Source: Croceibacterium_A sp966112795 | GTDB lineage: Bacteria; Pseudomonadota; Alphaproteobacteria; Sphingomonadales; Sphingomonadaceae | Direction of reading: 5' to 3' | Assembly: GCA_966112795.1 (NCBI GenBank) | Contig: CBHWED010000087.1 | Coordinates: forward strand, 1 to 11,801 | Length of the DNA stretch: 11,801 nucleotides | Shown: one piece after another, positions 1 to 7,950 of the stretch | Numbering within the stretch: position 1 is the first letter of the stretch | How the letters are laid out: every line of letters begins with the position of its first letter | Notes under the pieces: generated by a model | What the model was told of the DNA's origin: nothing | Seen by the model: only the letters and a program-made list of their open reading frames with translations | Database searches by the model: none | Program-made: the position numbers and the translations under genes

Positions 1-2060
<2,060 letters not shown>

Positions 2061-2084
2061 CAGACCTTCAGCGGCATCTCCCAC

Positions 2085-2170
2085 GTAAACGGGGGAGGAC
2101 TGGCGGTCAGCGCTACTTCATTCCTCCTCCGTTTACGGGGGAGGTGTCCGCGAAGCGGACGGAGGGGGGC
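2085..2170. repeat. Palindromic intergenic repeat, copy 1 (REP-like, possible bidirectional terminator)
   Basis: The gap between the convergent maeB-like and TauE/SafE genes is almost filled by GC-rich inverted repeats. One stem is 2123-2131 with 2136-2144 around a TTTA loop (9 bp, one G-T). A second is 2146-2151 with 2155-2160 around a GAA loop (6 bp). The segment 2085-2098 is also an inverted match to 2123-2136 with one mismatch. The core 2123-2170 recurs in opposite orientation at 11228-11274. There is no T tract, so termination is only a possibility inferred from position. Confidence 0.75.
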
Positions 2171-2171
2171 C

Positions 2172-2936
2172 TCAGCTCCAGGCCGAATAGACCCCGTACG
2201 CGCTGGTCGCGGTGAGCACGAAGCCGACCAGGATCAGCATCTGCTTGGCCGGGAAGTGCTTGGCCGCCCAGGCGCCGAGCGGCGCGGCGAGGATGCCGCC
2301 GATCAGCACGCCGAGCGTCGCTCCGGCGAGGTCGGCCACGCCGAGGTGCCAGATGAACGCGGCCGAGATCGTCACCGTGAGGAAGAACTCGGCCGAGTTG
2401 ACCGTGCCGACGACCTTGCGCGGGTCGGCGCCCTGGATCAGCAGGTTCGAGGTCACCACCGGGCCCCAGCCGCCGCCGCCGGCCGCGTCGAGGAACCCGC
2501 CGAGCAGCCCGAGCGGGGCGACCAGCTTGGCTTCCTTGAGCTTGGGCGGGTACATGAAGCCGCGGACCAGCAGGTACAGGCCGATCGCGGTCAGGTAGAG
2601 CAGCACGAACGGCTTCACCACGCCCGCGTCGATCGTCGACAGCAGGTAGGCCCCGGTGAACCCGCCGATCATGCCGGGCACGACCAGCCGCAGGAACAGC
2701 TTGCCGTCGATGTTGCGGTGGAACAGGTGGCTCAGGCCCGAGACGCCGGTGGTGAAGCACTCGACCACGTGGACCCGCTGCGAGGCGAGCGCCGGCGGCA
2801 CGCCGAGCACGCCGACGAGCAGCGTGCTCGAGATCACCCCGAAGGCCATGCCGAGCGCGCCGTCGACCAGCTGGGCGGCGAATCCGACGGCGATGAAGGG
2901 GAGCAGGGCGGCCAGGTCGAACGAGCCGAAATGCAT
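2172..2936 (-). CDS. TauE/SafE (TSUP) family membrane transporter, putative anion/sulfite exporter
   Basis: A 254-residue polytopic inner-membrane protein of the sulfite-exporter TauE/SafE family (4-toluene sulfonate uptake permease superfamily). The family moves small sulfur-containing or organic anions; the substrate here cannot be read from sequence. The N-terminal repeat begins with FIAVGFAAQLVDGALGMAFG, the usual family signature, followed by long hydrophobic stretches separated by short charged loops, about seven or eight helices in all. A second half-repeat starts near APLGLLGGFLDAAGGGGWGP, as expected for this internally duplicated fold. The ATG at 2936 is preceded by a purine-rich AGGGGAG, and longer upstream frames lack family similarity. 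It stands alone: convergent with maeB on one side and divergent from the UrcA gene on the other. No sulfur-metabolism gene is adjacent, so a role in sulfite export is only a family-level guess. Confidence 0.9.
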   Translation of the reverse strand: MHFGSFDLAALLPFIAVGFAAQLVDGALGMAFGVISSTLLVGVLGVPPALASQRVHVVECFTTGVSGLSHLFHRNIDGKLFLRLVVPGMIGGFTGAYLLSTIDAGVVKPFVLLYLTAIGLYLLVRGFMYPPKLKEAKLVAPLGLLGGFLDAAGGGGWGPVVTSNLLIQGADPRKVVGTVNSAEFFLTVTISAAFIWHLGVADLAGATLGVLIGGILAAPLGAWAAKHFPAKQMLILVGFVLTATSAYGVYSAWS

Positions 2937-3177
2937 GCAGGACTCCCCTCAGGTGGTTCCGGCCGGCTATCGAAGCTTTTCTCAACCAAAAAGATAGAGA
3001 ATCAATCCGCGGCCGAAGCGAGGCTTTTTCCCGCCGATTGCGGCCAATGTGCGGCAACGGTTAACGGGCCGTCCGACGCGGAAACCTCACGCCCCGGCGC
3101 GAACGCCGACGCGCTATCGCGGGCGCCCGCGTTGACCCCGCGACGGAGGGGACATTGACGATGGAAAGGATCCCGAG
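2937..3177. other. Divergent intergenic region between TauE/SafE and UrcA genes
   Basis: A 241-bp gap that must hold the start signals for both divergent genes. The most AT-rich part is about 2975-3003 (ending AAAAAGATAGAGAATC), nearer the transporter gene, and is the likeliest promoter area for it. GANTC sites occur at 2941-2945 and 2999-3003. A TTGACC at 3132-3137 could be a -35 element for the UrcA gene, but no convincing -10 follows. I see no gene here. Confidence 0.4.
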
Positions 3178-3567
3178 ATGTCCCGCTCGATTTTCGCCGT
3201 TGCCGCCGTGATCGCAGTCGCCGCCGTTCCTCTCGCTCCGGCCGCGTCGCGCGAAGAACCCTCGATCACCGTCACCGGCCCGACCGTGCGCAATTCCGGT
3301 GATCCTGCCAACGGCGTCCGCCAGCGCACGCTGGTCGCGGCCGACGTGTCGGTCGACTTCGCCGACCTCGACTTGCGCACCGACTACGGCCGCTGGGTCC
3401 TCGCCCAGCGCCTGCGCATCGCCGCCGACGCGGCCTGCGATCAGGTCGACGCGATCGACCCGCCGAGCGGGCTTGGCGGCGCAGCCGTCGATGCCGGCGA
3501 CTGCCGCTCGCTGGCCATGCGCCGCGCCGAGCCGCAGATGCGGCGGGCGATCCTCGCGGCCGGGTAG
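3178..3567 (+). CDS. UrcA family protein (secreted, function unknown)
   Basis: A 129-residue exported protein. Residues 1 to about 24 form a signal peptide (MSRSIF, a hydrophobic alanine/valine core, then an APAAS-type cleavage region). The mature part carries the UrcA pattern: a beta-strand VSVDFADLDL, T-x-x-G, then the amphipathic RLRIAADAAC, with a second cysteine later (C87 and C109, a plausible disulfide pair). UrcA proteins are abundant in Sphingomonadales and Caulobacterales and have no established biochemical role. The ATG follows GGAAAGGA with about 7 nt spacing, which supports this start; an ATG at 3161 is out of frame. The stop lies 10 nt from the stop of trmB, tail to tail, with no room for a separate terminator. 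Confidence 0.85.
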   Translation: MSRSIFAVAAVIAVAAVPLAPAASREEPSITVTGPTVRNSGDPANGVRQRTLVAADVSVDFADLDLRTDYGRWVLAQRLRIAADAACDQVDAIDPPSGLGGAAVDAGDCRSLAMRRAEPQMRRAILAAG

Positions 3568-3577
3568 GCTCGGCCGG

Positions 3578-4294
3578 TCAGTCCCGGCGGCGGAAGCGGA
3601 AGTACCACACTTCGTGCCCGAGCCGCCGGGCCTTGGCCTCGTAGCGCGTCTCGATCCACCCGCCCGGGCGGTTCTGCCAGCTTTCCGGGCCTTCGACGAG
3701 CCATTCGAACGCGTCGGTGTGCCGGCGCATGACCGAGAGCGCATGCCGCAAGTAGACCGGATGGTCGGTGCCGAAGCGGAACTCGCCGCCGGGCCTGAGC
3801 TTGGCGGCGAACAGCGCCACCGGCCCGTCGTTCATCATCCGCCGCTTGGCATGGCGCGCCTTGGGCCAGGGATCGGGATGCAGCAGGTAAAGGAACGACA
3901 GCGCCCCGTCGGGCACGCGGCTGAGCACCTCGAGCGCGTCGCCGTGGTGCAGCCGGACGTTGCCGAGCGGCGGGTGCGCGCCGTGGTCGCCGCTCACGTG
4001 GAGCAGCGCCTGGGCGACGCCGTTGACGAACGGCTCGCAGCCGATGAAGCCGTGGTCGGGCAGCATGTCGGCCCGCGCCGCGAGGTGCTCGCCGCCGCCG
4101 AAGCCGATCTCGAAGTGCAGCGGGCAGTCGTGGCCGAACAGGCGCTCGGCGGTCACCGGGCCTTCGGCCGGCACCGCGATCTGCGGCAGCAGCGTATCGA
4201 CCAGCCCCTGCTGCCCCGCGCGCAGGGCCTTGCCCTTCGAGCGGCCGTAGAGCCGGTTGAGCGTGGTCGGATCGCCGGATTTGTGCGCGGTCAT
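3578..4294 (-). CDS. trmB: tRNA (guanine-N7-)-methyltransferase
   Basis: A 238-residue SAM-dependent methyltransferase that forms m7G at position 46 of the tRNA variable loop. The features seen are the SAM-binding EIGFGGGEH (residues 62-70), GCEPF (85-89), an HGDA segment (117-120), HPDPWPK (139-145) typical of TrmB, and FGTDHPVY (174-181). The N-terminus MTAHKSGDPTTLNRLYGRSKGK is basic, as usual in the alphaproteobacterial form. The length matches the family. The ATG at 4294 is the natural start, since the following residues are family-typical. The 188-aa secreted-protein gene ends 58 nt upstream on the same strand, so co-transcription is possible. The start region (4267-4310) is duplicated at 5001-5043, which is unusual and described separately. 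Confidence 0.95.
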   Translation of the reverse strand: MTAHKSGDPTTLNRLYGRSKGKALRAGQQGLVDTLLPQIAVPAEGPVTAERLFGHDCPLHFEIGFGGGEHLAARADMLPDHGFIGCEPFVNGVAQALLHVSGDHGAHPPLGNVRLHHGDALEVLSRVPDGALSFLYLLHPDPWPKARHAKRRMMNDGPVALFAAKLRPGGEFRFGTDHPVYLRHALSVMRRHTDAFEWLVEGPESWQNRPGGWIETRYEAKARRLGHEVWYFRFRRRD

Positions 4295-4310
4295 GCGCCG
4301 GGCGCTTGGC
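4267..4310. repeat. Direct repeat covering the trmB start, copy A
   Basis: Positions 4267-4300 match 5001-5034 at 32 of 34 bases, and similarity continues with a 2-nt gap to about 4310. The copy covers the first nine codons of trmB, its start codon and a few upstream bases. Its partner is 734 bp away in the same orientation. Confidence 0.85.
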
Positions 4311-4352
4311 CTTCGATCGCGGGCTTGTCCAGTCGCGCGCCGCGAGGGCGGT

Positions 4353-4919
4353 TCAGCGCCGCGTATCGACCGCGATCCAGTTGACCTCCCAGGTCACGCC
4401 GCCATCGGTCGAATAGGCCTGCTCGAACCGCGCCTCGTCCGGGGACTCGCGGGTCATGACGAAGCGGACCAGGATCGCCCGCCCGTCGAGCATGTCGTGG
4501 CCGTAGAACACGCCGCGGCCCTGCGCATCGAAGCCGCCATAGACCGGCGCGGTGAGCGTGCCGTTGCCGAGGCTGGCGTAGTTGACGTTCCATTGCCGCG
4601 ATCCGGGGTTGTAGAGCCTGAGCGACCCGCCCTCGATCCGCCCCGAAGCACCCGCCACGGCCAGCTCGACGAAGTTGGCCCGCCCGTCGAGCAGCGGCTT
4701 AACCACGCTGGTCCCGGTGTACTCGGCCCATTCGGGCGCTTCGCCGGACAGCGGATTGCGCAGCACGCGCACCCGCGTCGCCCACGTGCCGATCTCCCAG
4801 TCGAAATCGCGCTGCCCATCGCGCACCGCTGCGGGCGGCGAGGCTTCGGCGGGCTGCGCCAGCGCCGGCGGGGCCAAGCCCGCGAGCGCCAGCGTCAGGG
4901 CGAGGACGCGAGACTGCAT
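4353..4919 (-). CDS. Secreted protein of unknown function, resembling DUF1579/lipocalin-like beta proteins
   Basis: A 188-residue protein with a clear signal peptide: MQSR, hydrophobic leucine/alanine core, and an ALA cleavage site near residue 21. The mature part begins with a short Pro/Ala-rich linker, then RDFDWEIGTWATRVRVL and EYTGTSVVKPLLDGRANFVEL. Further on are LRLYNPGSRQWNVNYAS, a GRAILVRFVM strand and a C-terminal DGGVTWEVNWIAVDTR. The regular alternation of short strands and turns suggests a beta-barrel. The DF-W-x-GTW opening and the W-E-x-NW end recall proteins annotated as DUF1579-like; that family name is from memory and not secure. No catalytic motif is evident. It probably acts in the periplasm. 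It precedes trmB by 58 nt but lies inside the segment bounded by the duplicated trmB start, so it may be an insertion here. Coding on this strand is supported by the family-like protein and the signal peptide. Confidence 0.7.
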   Translation of the reverse strand: MQSRVLALTLALAGLAPPALAQPAEASPPAAVRDGQRDFDWEIGTWATRVRVLRNPLSGEAPEWAEYTGTSVVKPLLDGRANFVELAVAGASGRIEGGSLRLYNPGSRQWNVNYASLGNGTLTAPVYGGFDAQGRGVFYGHDMLDGRAILVRFVMTRESPDEARFEQAYSTDGGVTWEVNWIAVDTRR

Positions 4920-4932
4920 CGCCGGGAGGCTA

Positions 4933-4952
4933 ACGAAAAACCGCCCCGGAGG
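4933..4952 (-). other. Orphan half of an intrinsic terminator
   Basis: The 19 bases 4933-4951 are identical to 5360-5378, which form one arm and the T tract of the ctrA terminator. Here the partner arm is absent, so no hairpin can form. It lies just upstream of the 188-aa gene and looks like a remnant or a recombination scar. Confidence 0.55.
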
Positions 4953-5000
4953 AAGGTCTTGGCAATGATGCCGGGCGAGCGTCGGGCACCGTGGGGCACG

Positions 5001-5043
5001 TCGGATCGCCGGGTTTGTGCACGGTCATGCGCCGCGCTATGGC
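5001..5043. repeat. Direct repeat of the trmB start, copy B (gene remnant)
   Basis: A near copy of the trmB 5' end with two transitions in 34 bases. Read on the minus strand from an ATG at 5028 it encodes MTVHKPGDPT, against MTAHKSGDPT in trmB. It then diverges and stops with TAG at 4930-4932 after 32 codons, passing through the orphan terminator half. No methyltransferase sequence follows, so this is a scar or a heavily deleted copy rather than a gene. Confidence 0.8.
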
Positions 5044-5109
5044 AGGCGTGCGGCGCTGCCCGGTCCGGCAATCGGCGGGCCGGTATGATTGCCGCCGTCA
5101 CGGGGGCCC

Positions 5110-5352
5110 ATGGAAATCATCGCAATCATCGTCGCCGGCCTGATCGGCTGGCAGAACGGCACCTTCGGCCAGCGCGAGCTGCAGGTCATGGGGCTCGTCG
5201 TCGGCGGCTGGACCGCGGTGACCACCGCGGCGCAAGTGCCTTACCTGACGGTCGAGGGAATGGTGTTCGACCTGTTCTACCACACCGTGGTGGTCGCGGT
5301 GCCTTACGCCGTCGGCGCCCTCGCGCACCGGCTCGTGCAACGCCGTCGCTAG
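5110..5352 (+). CDS. Small hypothetical membrane protein (80 aa)
   Basis: I do not recognise this protein. From the ATG at 5110 it is 80 residues with three hydrophobic stretches: residues ~2-16 (EIIAIIVAGLIGWQN), ~26-43 (VMGLVVGGWTAVTTAAQV) and ~51-73 (MVFDLFYHTVVVAVPYAVGALAH). It ends in a basic tail LVQRRR, so the C-terminus is probably cytoplasmic. A TTG at 5089 would extend it by seven residues. The ATG is preferred because hydrophobic sequence starts at once and a G-run lies just before it, although this ribosome site is weak. It is convergent with ctrA, ending just before the ctrA terminator, and no partner gene is adjacent on its strand. An inner-membrane location is inferred. Confidence 0.6.
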   Translation: MEIIAIIVAGLIGWQNGTFGQRELQVMGLVVGGWTAVTTAAQVPYLTVEGMVFDLFYHTVVVAVPYAVGALAHRLVQRRR

Positions 5353-5362
5353 CGCGCCGACG

Positions 5363-5398
5363 AAAAACCGCCCCGGAGCAGGCCCCGGGGCGGCAAAA
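5363..5398 (-). terminator. Rho-independent terminator of ctrA
   Basis: A 9-bp perfect GC stem (5368-5376 with 5385-5393) closes an 8-nt loop and is followed, in the minus-strand direction, by TTTTT at 5363-5367. It lies 25-60 nt past the ctrA stop. The other side has five As, so on the plus strand the hairpin is not followed by a T run and would be a poor terminator for the 80-aa gene. Confidence 0.85.
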
Positions 5399-5422
5399 AC
5401 ACGCCAGGAGTGGTAAGGAACC

Positions 5423-6118
5423 TTAGGCCGCTTCGACCTCTTCGCCCGGTTCGCGCAGCACGTAGCCACGGCCCCACACGGTCTCGATGTAGTTCTCGCC
5501 GCCGCAGGCGCTCGAGAGCTTCTTGCGCAGCTTGCAGATGAACACGTCGATGATCTTGAGTTCCGGCTCGTCCATCCCGCCGTAGAGATGGTTGAGGAAC
5601 ATTTCCTTGGTCAGCGTGGTGCCCTTGCGCAGCGAAAGCAGCTCGAGCATCGCATATTCCTTGCCGGTCAGGTGGACCCGCGCGCCGTCGACCTCGACGG
5701 TCTTGGCATCGAGGTTGACCGCCAGCTTGCCGGTGCGGATGACCGACTGCGAATGGCCCTTCGAGCGACGCACCACGGCGTGGATGCGGGCAACGAGCTC
5801 GTCGCGGTGGAACGGCTTGGTCACGTAGTCGTCGGCGCCGAAGCCGAACGAGCGGATCTTCGAATCCATCTCGGAGATGCCCGAAAGGATCAGCACCGGC
5901 GTCTGCACCTTGGCCACCCGCAGCTTCTTGAGCACGTCGTAGCCGTGCATGTCGGGCAGGTTCAGGTCGAGCAGGATGATGTCGTAGTCGTACAGCTTGC
6001 CGAGGTCCAAGCCCTCTTCGCCGAGGTCGGTCGAGTAGACGTTGAAGCCTTCGGTGGTGAGCATCAGCTCGATCGCCTTGGCGGTCGTCGGCTCGTCTTC
6101 GATCAGCAGCACACGCAT
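5423..6118 (-). CDS. ctrA: CtrA, cell-cycle response regulator (OmpR-type)
   Basis: A 231-residue DNA-binding response regulator, the same length as Caulobacter CtrA. In alphaproteobacteria CtrA is phosphorylated through the CckA-ChpT relay and controls cell division, motility and, in some species, gene-transfer or replication functions. The receiver domain (1 to ~120) has acidic E7/D8, the phosphoacceptor D51 in LLDLNLPD, S79 and K101 in TKPF. The OmpR-type winged helix (~128-225) includes LTGKEYAMLELL, the recognition region ELKIIDVFICKLRKKL and the wing ETVWGRGYVL. The C-terminus ends EVEAA; a terminal Ala-Ala is needed for ClpXP-dependent proteolysis in Caulobacter, so regulated degradation may be kept here. 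The ATG at 6118 has AGGGGG upstream. It is followed by its own terminator and preceded by a 179-bp gap with TTAA-type half-sites, suggesting autoregulation. Confidence 0.96.
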   Translation of the reverse strand: MRVLLIEDEPTTAKAIELMLTTEGFNVYSTDLGEEGLDLGKLYDYDIILLDLNLPDMHGYDVLKKLRVAKVQTPVLILSGISEMDSKIRSFGFGADDYVTKPFHRDELVARIHAVVRRSKGHSQSVIRTGKLAVNLDAKTVEVDGARVHLTGKEYAMLELLSLRKGTTLTKEMFLNHLYGGMDEPELKIIDVFICKLRKKLSSACGGENYIETVWGRGYVLREPGEEVEAA

Positions 6119-6297
6119 GGGTGTCCCCCTTCAACCCCCTCGGTAACAGCCCGCTAAGAGGTGTTTCCCGGAATTAACCACGCCATCTCTCAACGAAAAA
6201 GGTTAATTTTTCCTTTAACGATTTCGAAAGATTGCGAGTCTTTTCGGCAACAGGGTTCGGGACGGGCCGCCCGCGGAGCGGGACGAACGGCGGCGGC
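6119..6297 (-). promoter_or_regulatory. ctrA upstream region with candidate CtrA boxes and a GANTC site
   Basis: An AT-rich gap between the rpoN stop and the ctrA start. GTTAA at 6202-6206 and TTAAC at 6215-6219 are inverted around 8 nt. On the ctrA strand this reads TTAA-N8-TTAACC, one base off the TTAA-N7-TTAA consensus. A second half-site, TTAACCACG, lies at 6174-6182. GAGTC at 6236-6240 is a CcrM (GANTC) methylation site. In Caulobacter, ctrA promoters are controlled by CtrA itself and by GANTC methylation, so the parallel is suggestive. No confident -35/-10 pair was found. Confidence 0.5.
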
Positions 6298-7767
6298 TCA
6301 GGCCACTCGCGCGAGCTTCTTCTGCCGGCGCCGCTGGACCGAGCTGCCGATGCCGATCGCCTCGCGGTACTTGGCCACCGTGCGCCGGGCGAGGTCGAAA
6401 CCCTTCTCGCGCAGCAGGTCGACGAGCTGGTCGTCGGACAGCACGTCGCCCGGGTCCTCGGCATCGCACAGTGCGCGGATCTGCGCCTTGACCGCTTCCG
6501 CCGAAACCGCGCCCTCCCCGTCGGCCGACGCGACGCCGCTGGTGAAGAAGTACTTGAGCTCGAACGTGCCGCGCTTGCAGTTGAGGTACTTGTTCGAGGT
6601 CACCCGGCTGACCGTGCTCTCGTGCAGCGAGACCGCCTCGGCGACCGCGCGCAAGGTCAGCGGCTTGAGCTGCGAGACGCCGTGGCGGAAGAAGCCCTCC
6701 TGTTGCTTGACGATCTCGGCGGCGACCTTGAGGATCGTCTTCTGCCGCTGGTCGAGCGCCTTGATCAGCGCCTTGGCATCGGCGAGCTTCTCGCTGAGCC
6801 ACGACTTCGAGGCGCGATCGATGCAGCCGTGCTTGAGCTCGACATAGTACGAGCGGTTGACCACCAGCCGCGGCAGCGTCGCCTCGTTGAGCGCGATGTC
6901 CCAGCCGGACTTGCCGCTGCCCGAGACGAGGATGTCGGGCACGACGGGCGCGCGCTCGCCCTCGCCGAACCGCAGGCCGGGCTTGGGATCGTAGCCGCGC
7001 AGCTCGACGAGCATCTCGGCGAAGTCCTCGTCGTCGACGTCGCACATGCGCTTGAGCCGGGCGAACTCGCCGCGCGCGACGAGGTCGAGGTTGTCGATCA
7101 GCCGCGCCATGCACGGGTCGTAGCGGTCAGCCTCCTTGGCCTGCAGTGCGAGGCATTCGCCGAGCGTGCGCGCGCCGACCCCGGTCGGGTCGAGCGTCTG
7201 GACCACCGCGAGCGCTTCCTCGGCGCAGGCGAGCGGCACGTCGAGGTCCTCGGCAACCTCGCGCAGTGGCGTGGCGAGGTAGCCGGCCTCGTCGAGCAGC
7301 CCGATCAGGTGCCGCGCGACGAACAGCACGCGCGGGTCCTCGGCTGCCGCGCCGACCTGGGCCTCGAGATGCTCGGCGAGCGTCGGCTCGTCGTCGCCGC
7401 GCTCGTCGATCCCCGGGCCTTCCTCGCCGCTGCCGGAGCCGGCGGTGGCCGACCAGTCGCCGGTGTCGCGGTCGCGGTCGAGCGCAGTCGGGTCGATGTC
7501 GAGTGGGGCGTCGGCCTCGCCCTGGCCGCGCAGGATCAGCTCGTCGGCCGACGGCTCCTCGCGCGGGGTCTCCGAGACGTCGGACGCCGCGCTCCGGTCG
7601 AGCGCGATCTCGCCCGCCTCGAGCAGCGGGTTGTTCTCGAGCGCCTCGCCGAGGAAGGCTTCGATCTCGAGGTTGGACAGCGCGAGCAGCTTGATTGCCT
7701 GCTGCAGCTGCGGCGTCATCGCCAGCGTCTGGCTCTGCCTGAGGTCGAGGCGAGGGCCCAGCGCCAT
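6298..7767 (-). CDS. rpoN: RNA polymerase sigma-54 factor
   Basis: A 489-residue sigma-54, which directs RNA polymerase to -24/-12 promoters and needs AAA+ activators. Region I is clear at the N-terminus: MALGPRLDLRQSQTLAMTPQ, then LQQAIKLLALSNLEIEAFL and ENNPLLE (to ~50). An acidic, low-complexity region II follows (~52-125, rich in D, E, S and G). Next come the core-binding domain with LxxxLxxQ-like helices and LDPTGVGARTLGECLALQ, and the DNA-binding part with LTLRAVAEAVSLHESTVSRVTSNKY. The RpoN box ARRTVAKYR is at residues 460-468. The basic tail QRRRQKKLARVA is terminal. The ATG at 7767 begins 2 nt after the stop of the 56-aa ORF, so it is translationally close to the lptB operon. The ribosome-hibernation gene hpf, often next, is not found; ctrA follows instead after a 179-bp gap. 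Confidence 0.97.
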   Translation of the reverse strand: MALGPRLDLRQSQTLAMTPQLQQAIKLLALSNLEIEAFLGEALENNPLLEAGEIALDRSAASDVSETPREEPSADELILRGQGEADAPLDIDPTALDRDRDTGDWSATAGSGSGEEGPGIDERGDDEPTLAEHLEAQVGAAAEDPRVLFVARHLIGLLDEAGYLATPLREVAEDLDVPLACAEEALAVVQTLDPTGVGARTLGECLALQAKEADRYDPCMARLIDNLDLVARGEFARLKRMCDVDDEDFAEMLVELRGYDPKPGLRFGEGERAPVVPDILVSGSGKSGWDIALNEATLPRLVVNRSYYVELKHGCIDRASKSWLSEKLADAKALIKALDQRQKTILKVAAEIVKQQEGFFRHGVSQLKPLTLRAVAEAVSLHESTVSRVTSNKYLNCKRGTFELKYFFTSGVASADGEGAVSAEAVKAQIRALCDAEDPGDVLSDDQLVDLLREKGFDLARRTVAKYREAIGIGSSVQRRRQKKLARVA

Positions 7768-7769
7768 CG

Positions 7770-7940
7770 TCAGCCCAGCTGCCCGGCCTGCAGCTGCGAC
7801 CAGCCAATATAGGCCAGGGCCGCAAAGAGCCCGATCGCGACGGTCCAGGCCAGGACGCGACCGACGCGCGATTTGGGTTTCACCGGCAGCGCGGCGTCGG
7901 CCGCGGCGCCAACCAGTTCCACCAGAAGATCCCCCAGCAT
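7770..7940 (-). CDS. Small single-helix membrane protein between lptB and rpoN (56 aa)
   Basis: A short frame exactly filling the lptB-rpoN gap: ATG at 7940, 10 nt after the lptB stop, TGA at 7770-7772, then rpoN starts 2 nt later. It encodes 56 residues: an amphipathic start MLGDLLVELVGAAADAAL, a basic linker VKPKSRVGR (~20-28), a transmembrane helix (VLAWTVAIGLFAALAYIGW, ~29-47) and a short tail SQLQAGQLG. The positive linker before the helix would place the N-terminus in the cytoplasm. The tight spacing on both sides supports a real gene translated in the operon. I do not recognise a family. A role in LPS export or in sigma-54 expression is conceivable only from position. Confidence 0.65.
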   Translation of the reverse strand: MLGDLLVELVGAAADAALPVKPKSRVGRVLAWTVAIGLFAALAYIGWSQLQAGQLG

Positions 7941-7950
7941 CGTTGCCGGC

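Noticed and set aside
3058..3066. GGTTAACG as a CtrA box upstream of the UrcA gene
   Set aside because: Only one half-site; no second TTAA at the right spacing.
5001..5043. Direct repeats near trmB as a CRISPR or tandem array
   Set aside because: Only two copies, 734 bp apart, and one is the coding start of trmB.
6232..7812. Very long open frame on the plus strand opposite rpoN
   Set aside because: Arginine/leucine/alanine-rich translation typical of antisense frames in high-GC DNA; the minus strand encodes an unmistakable sigma-54.
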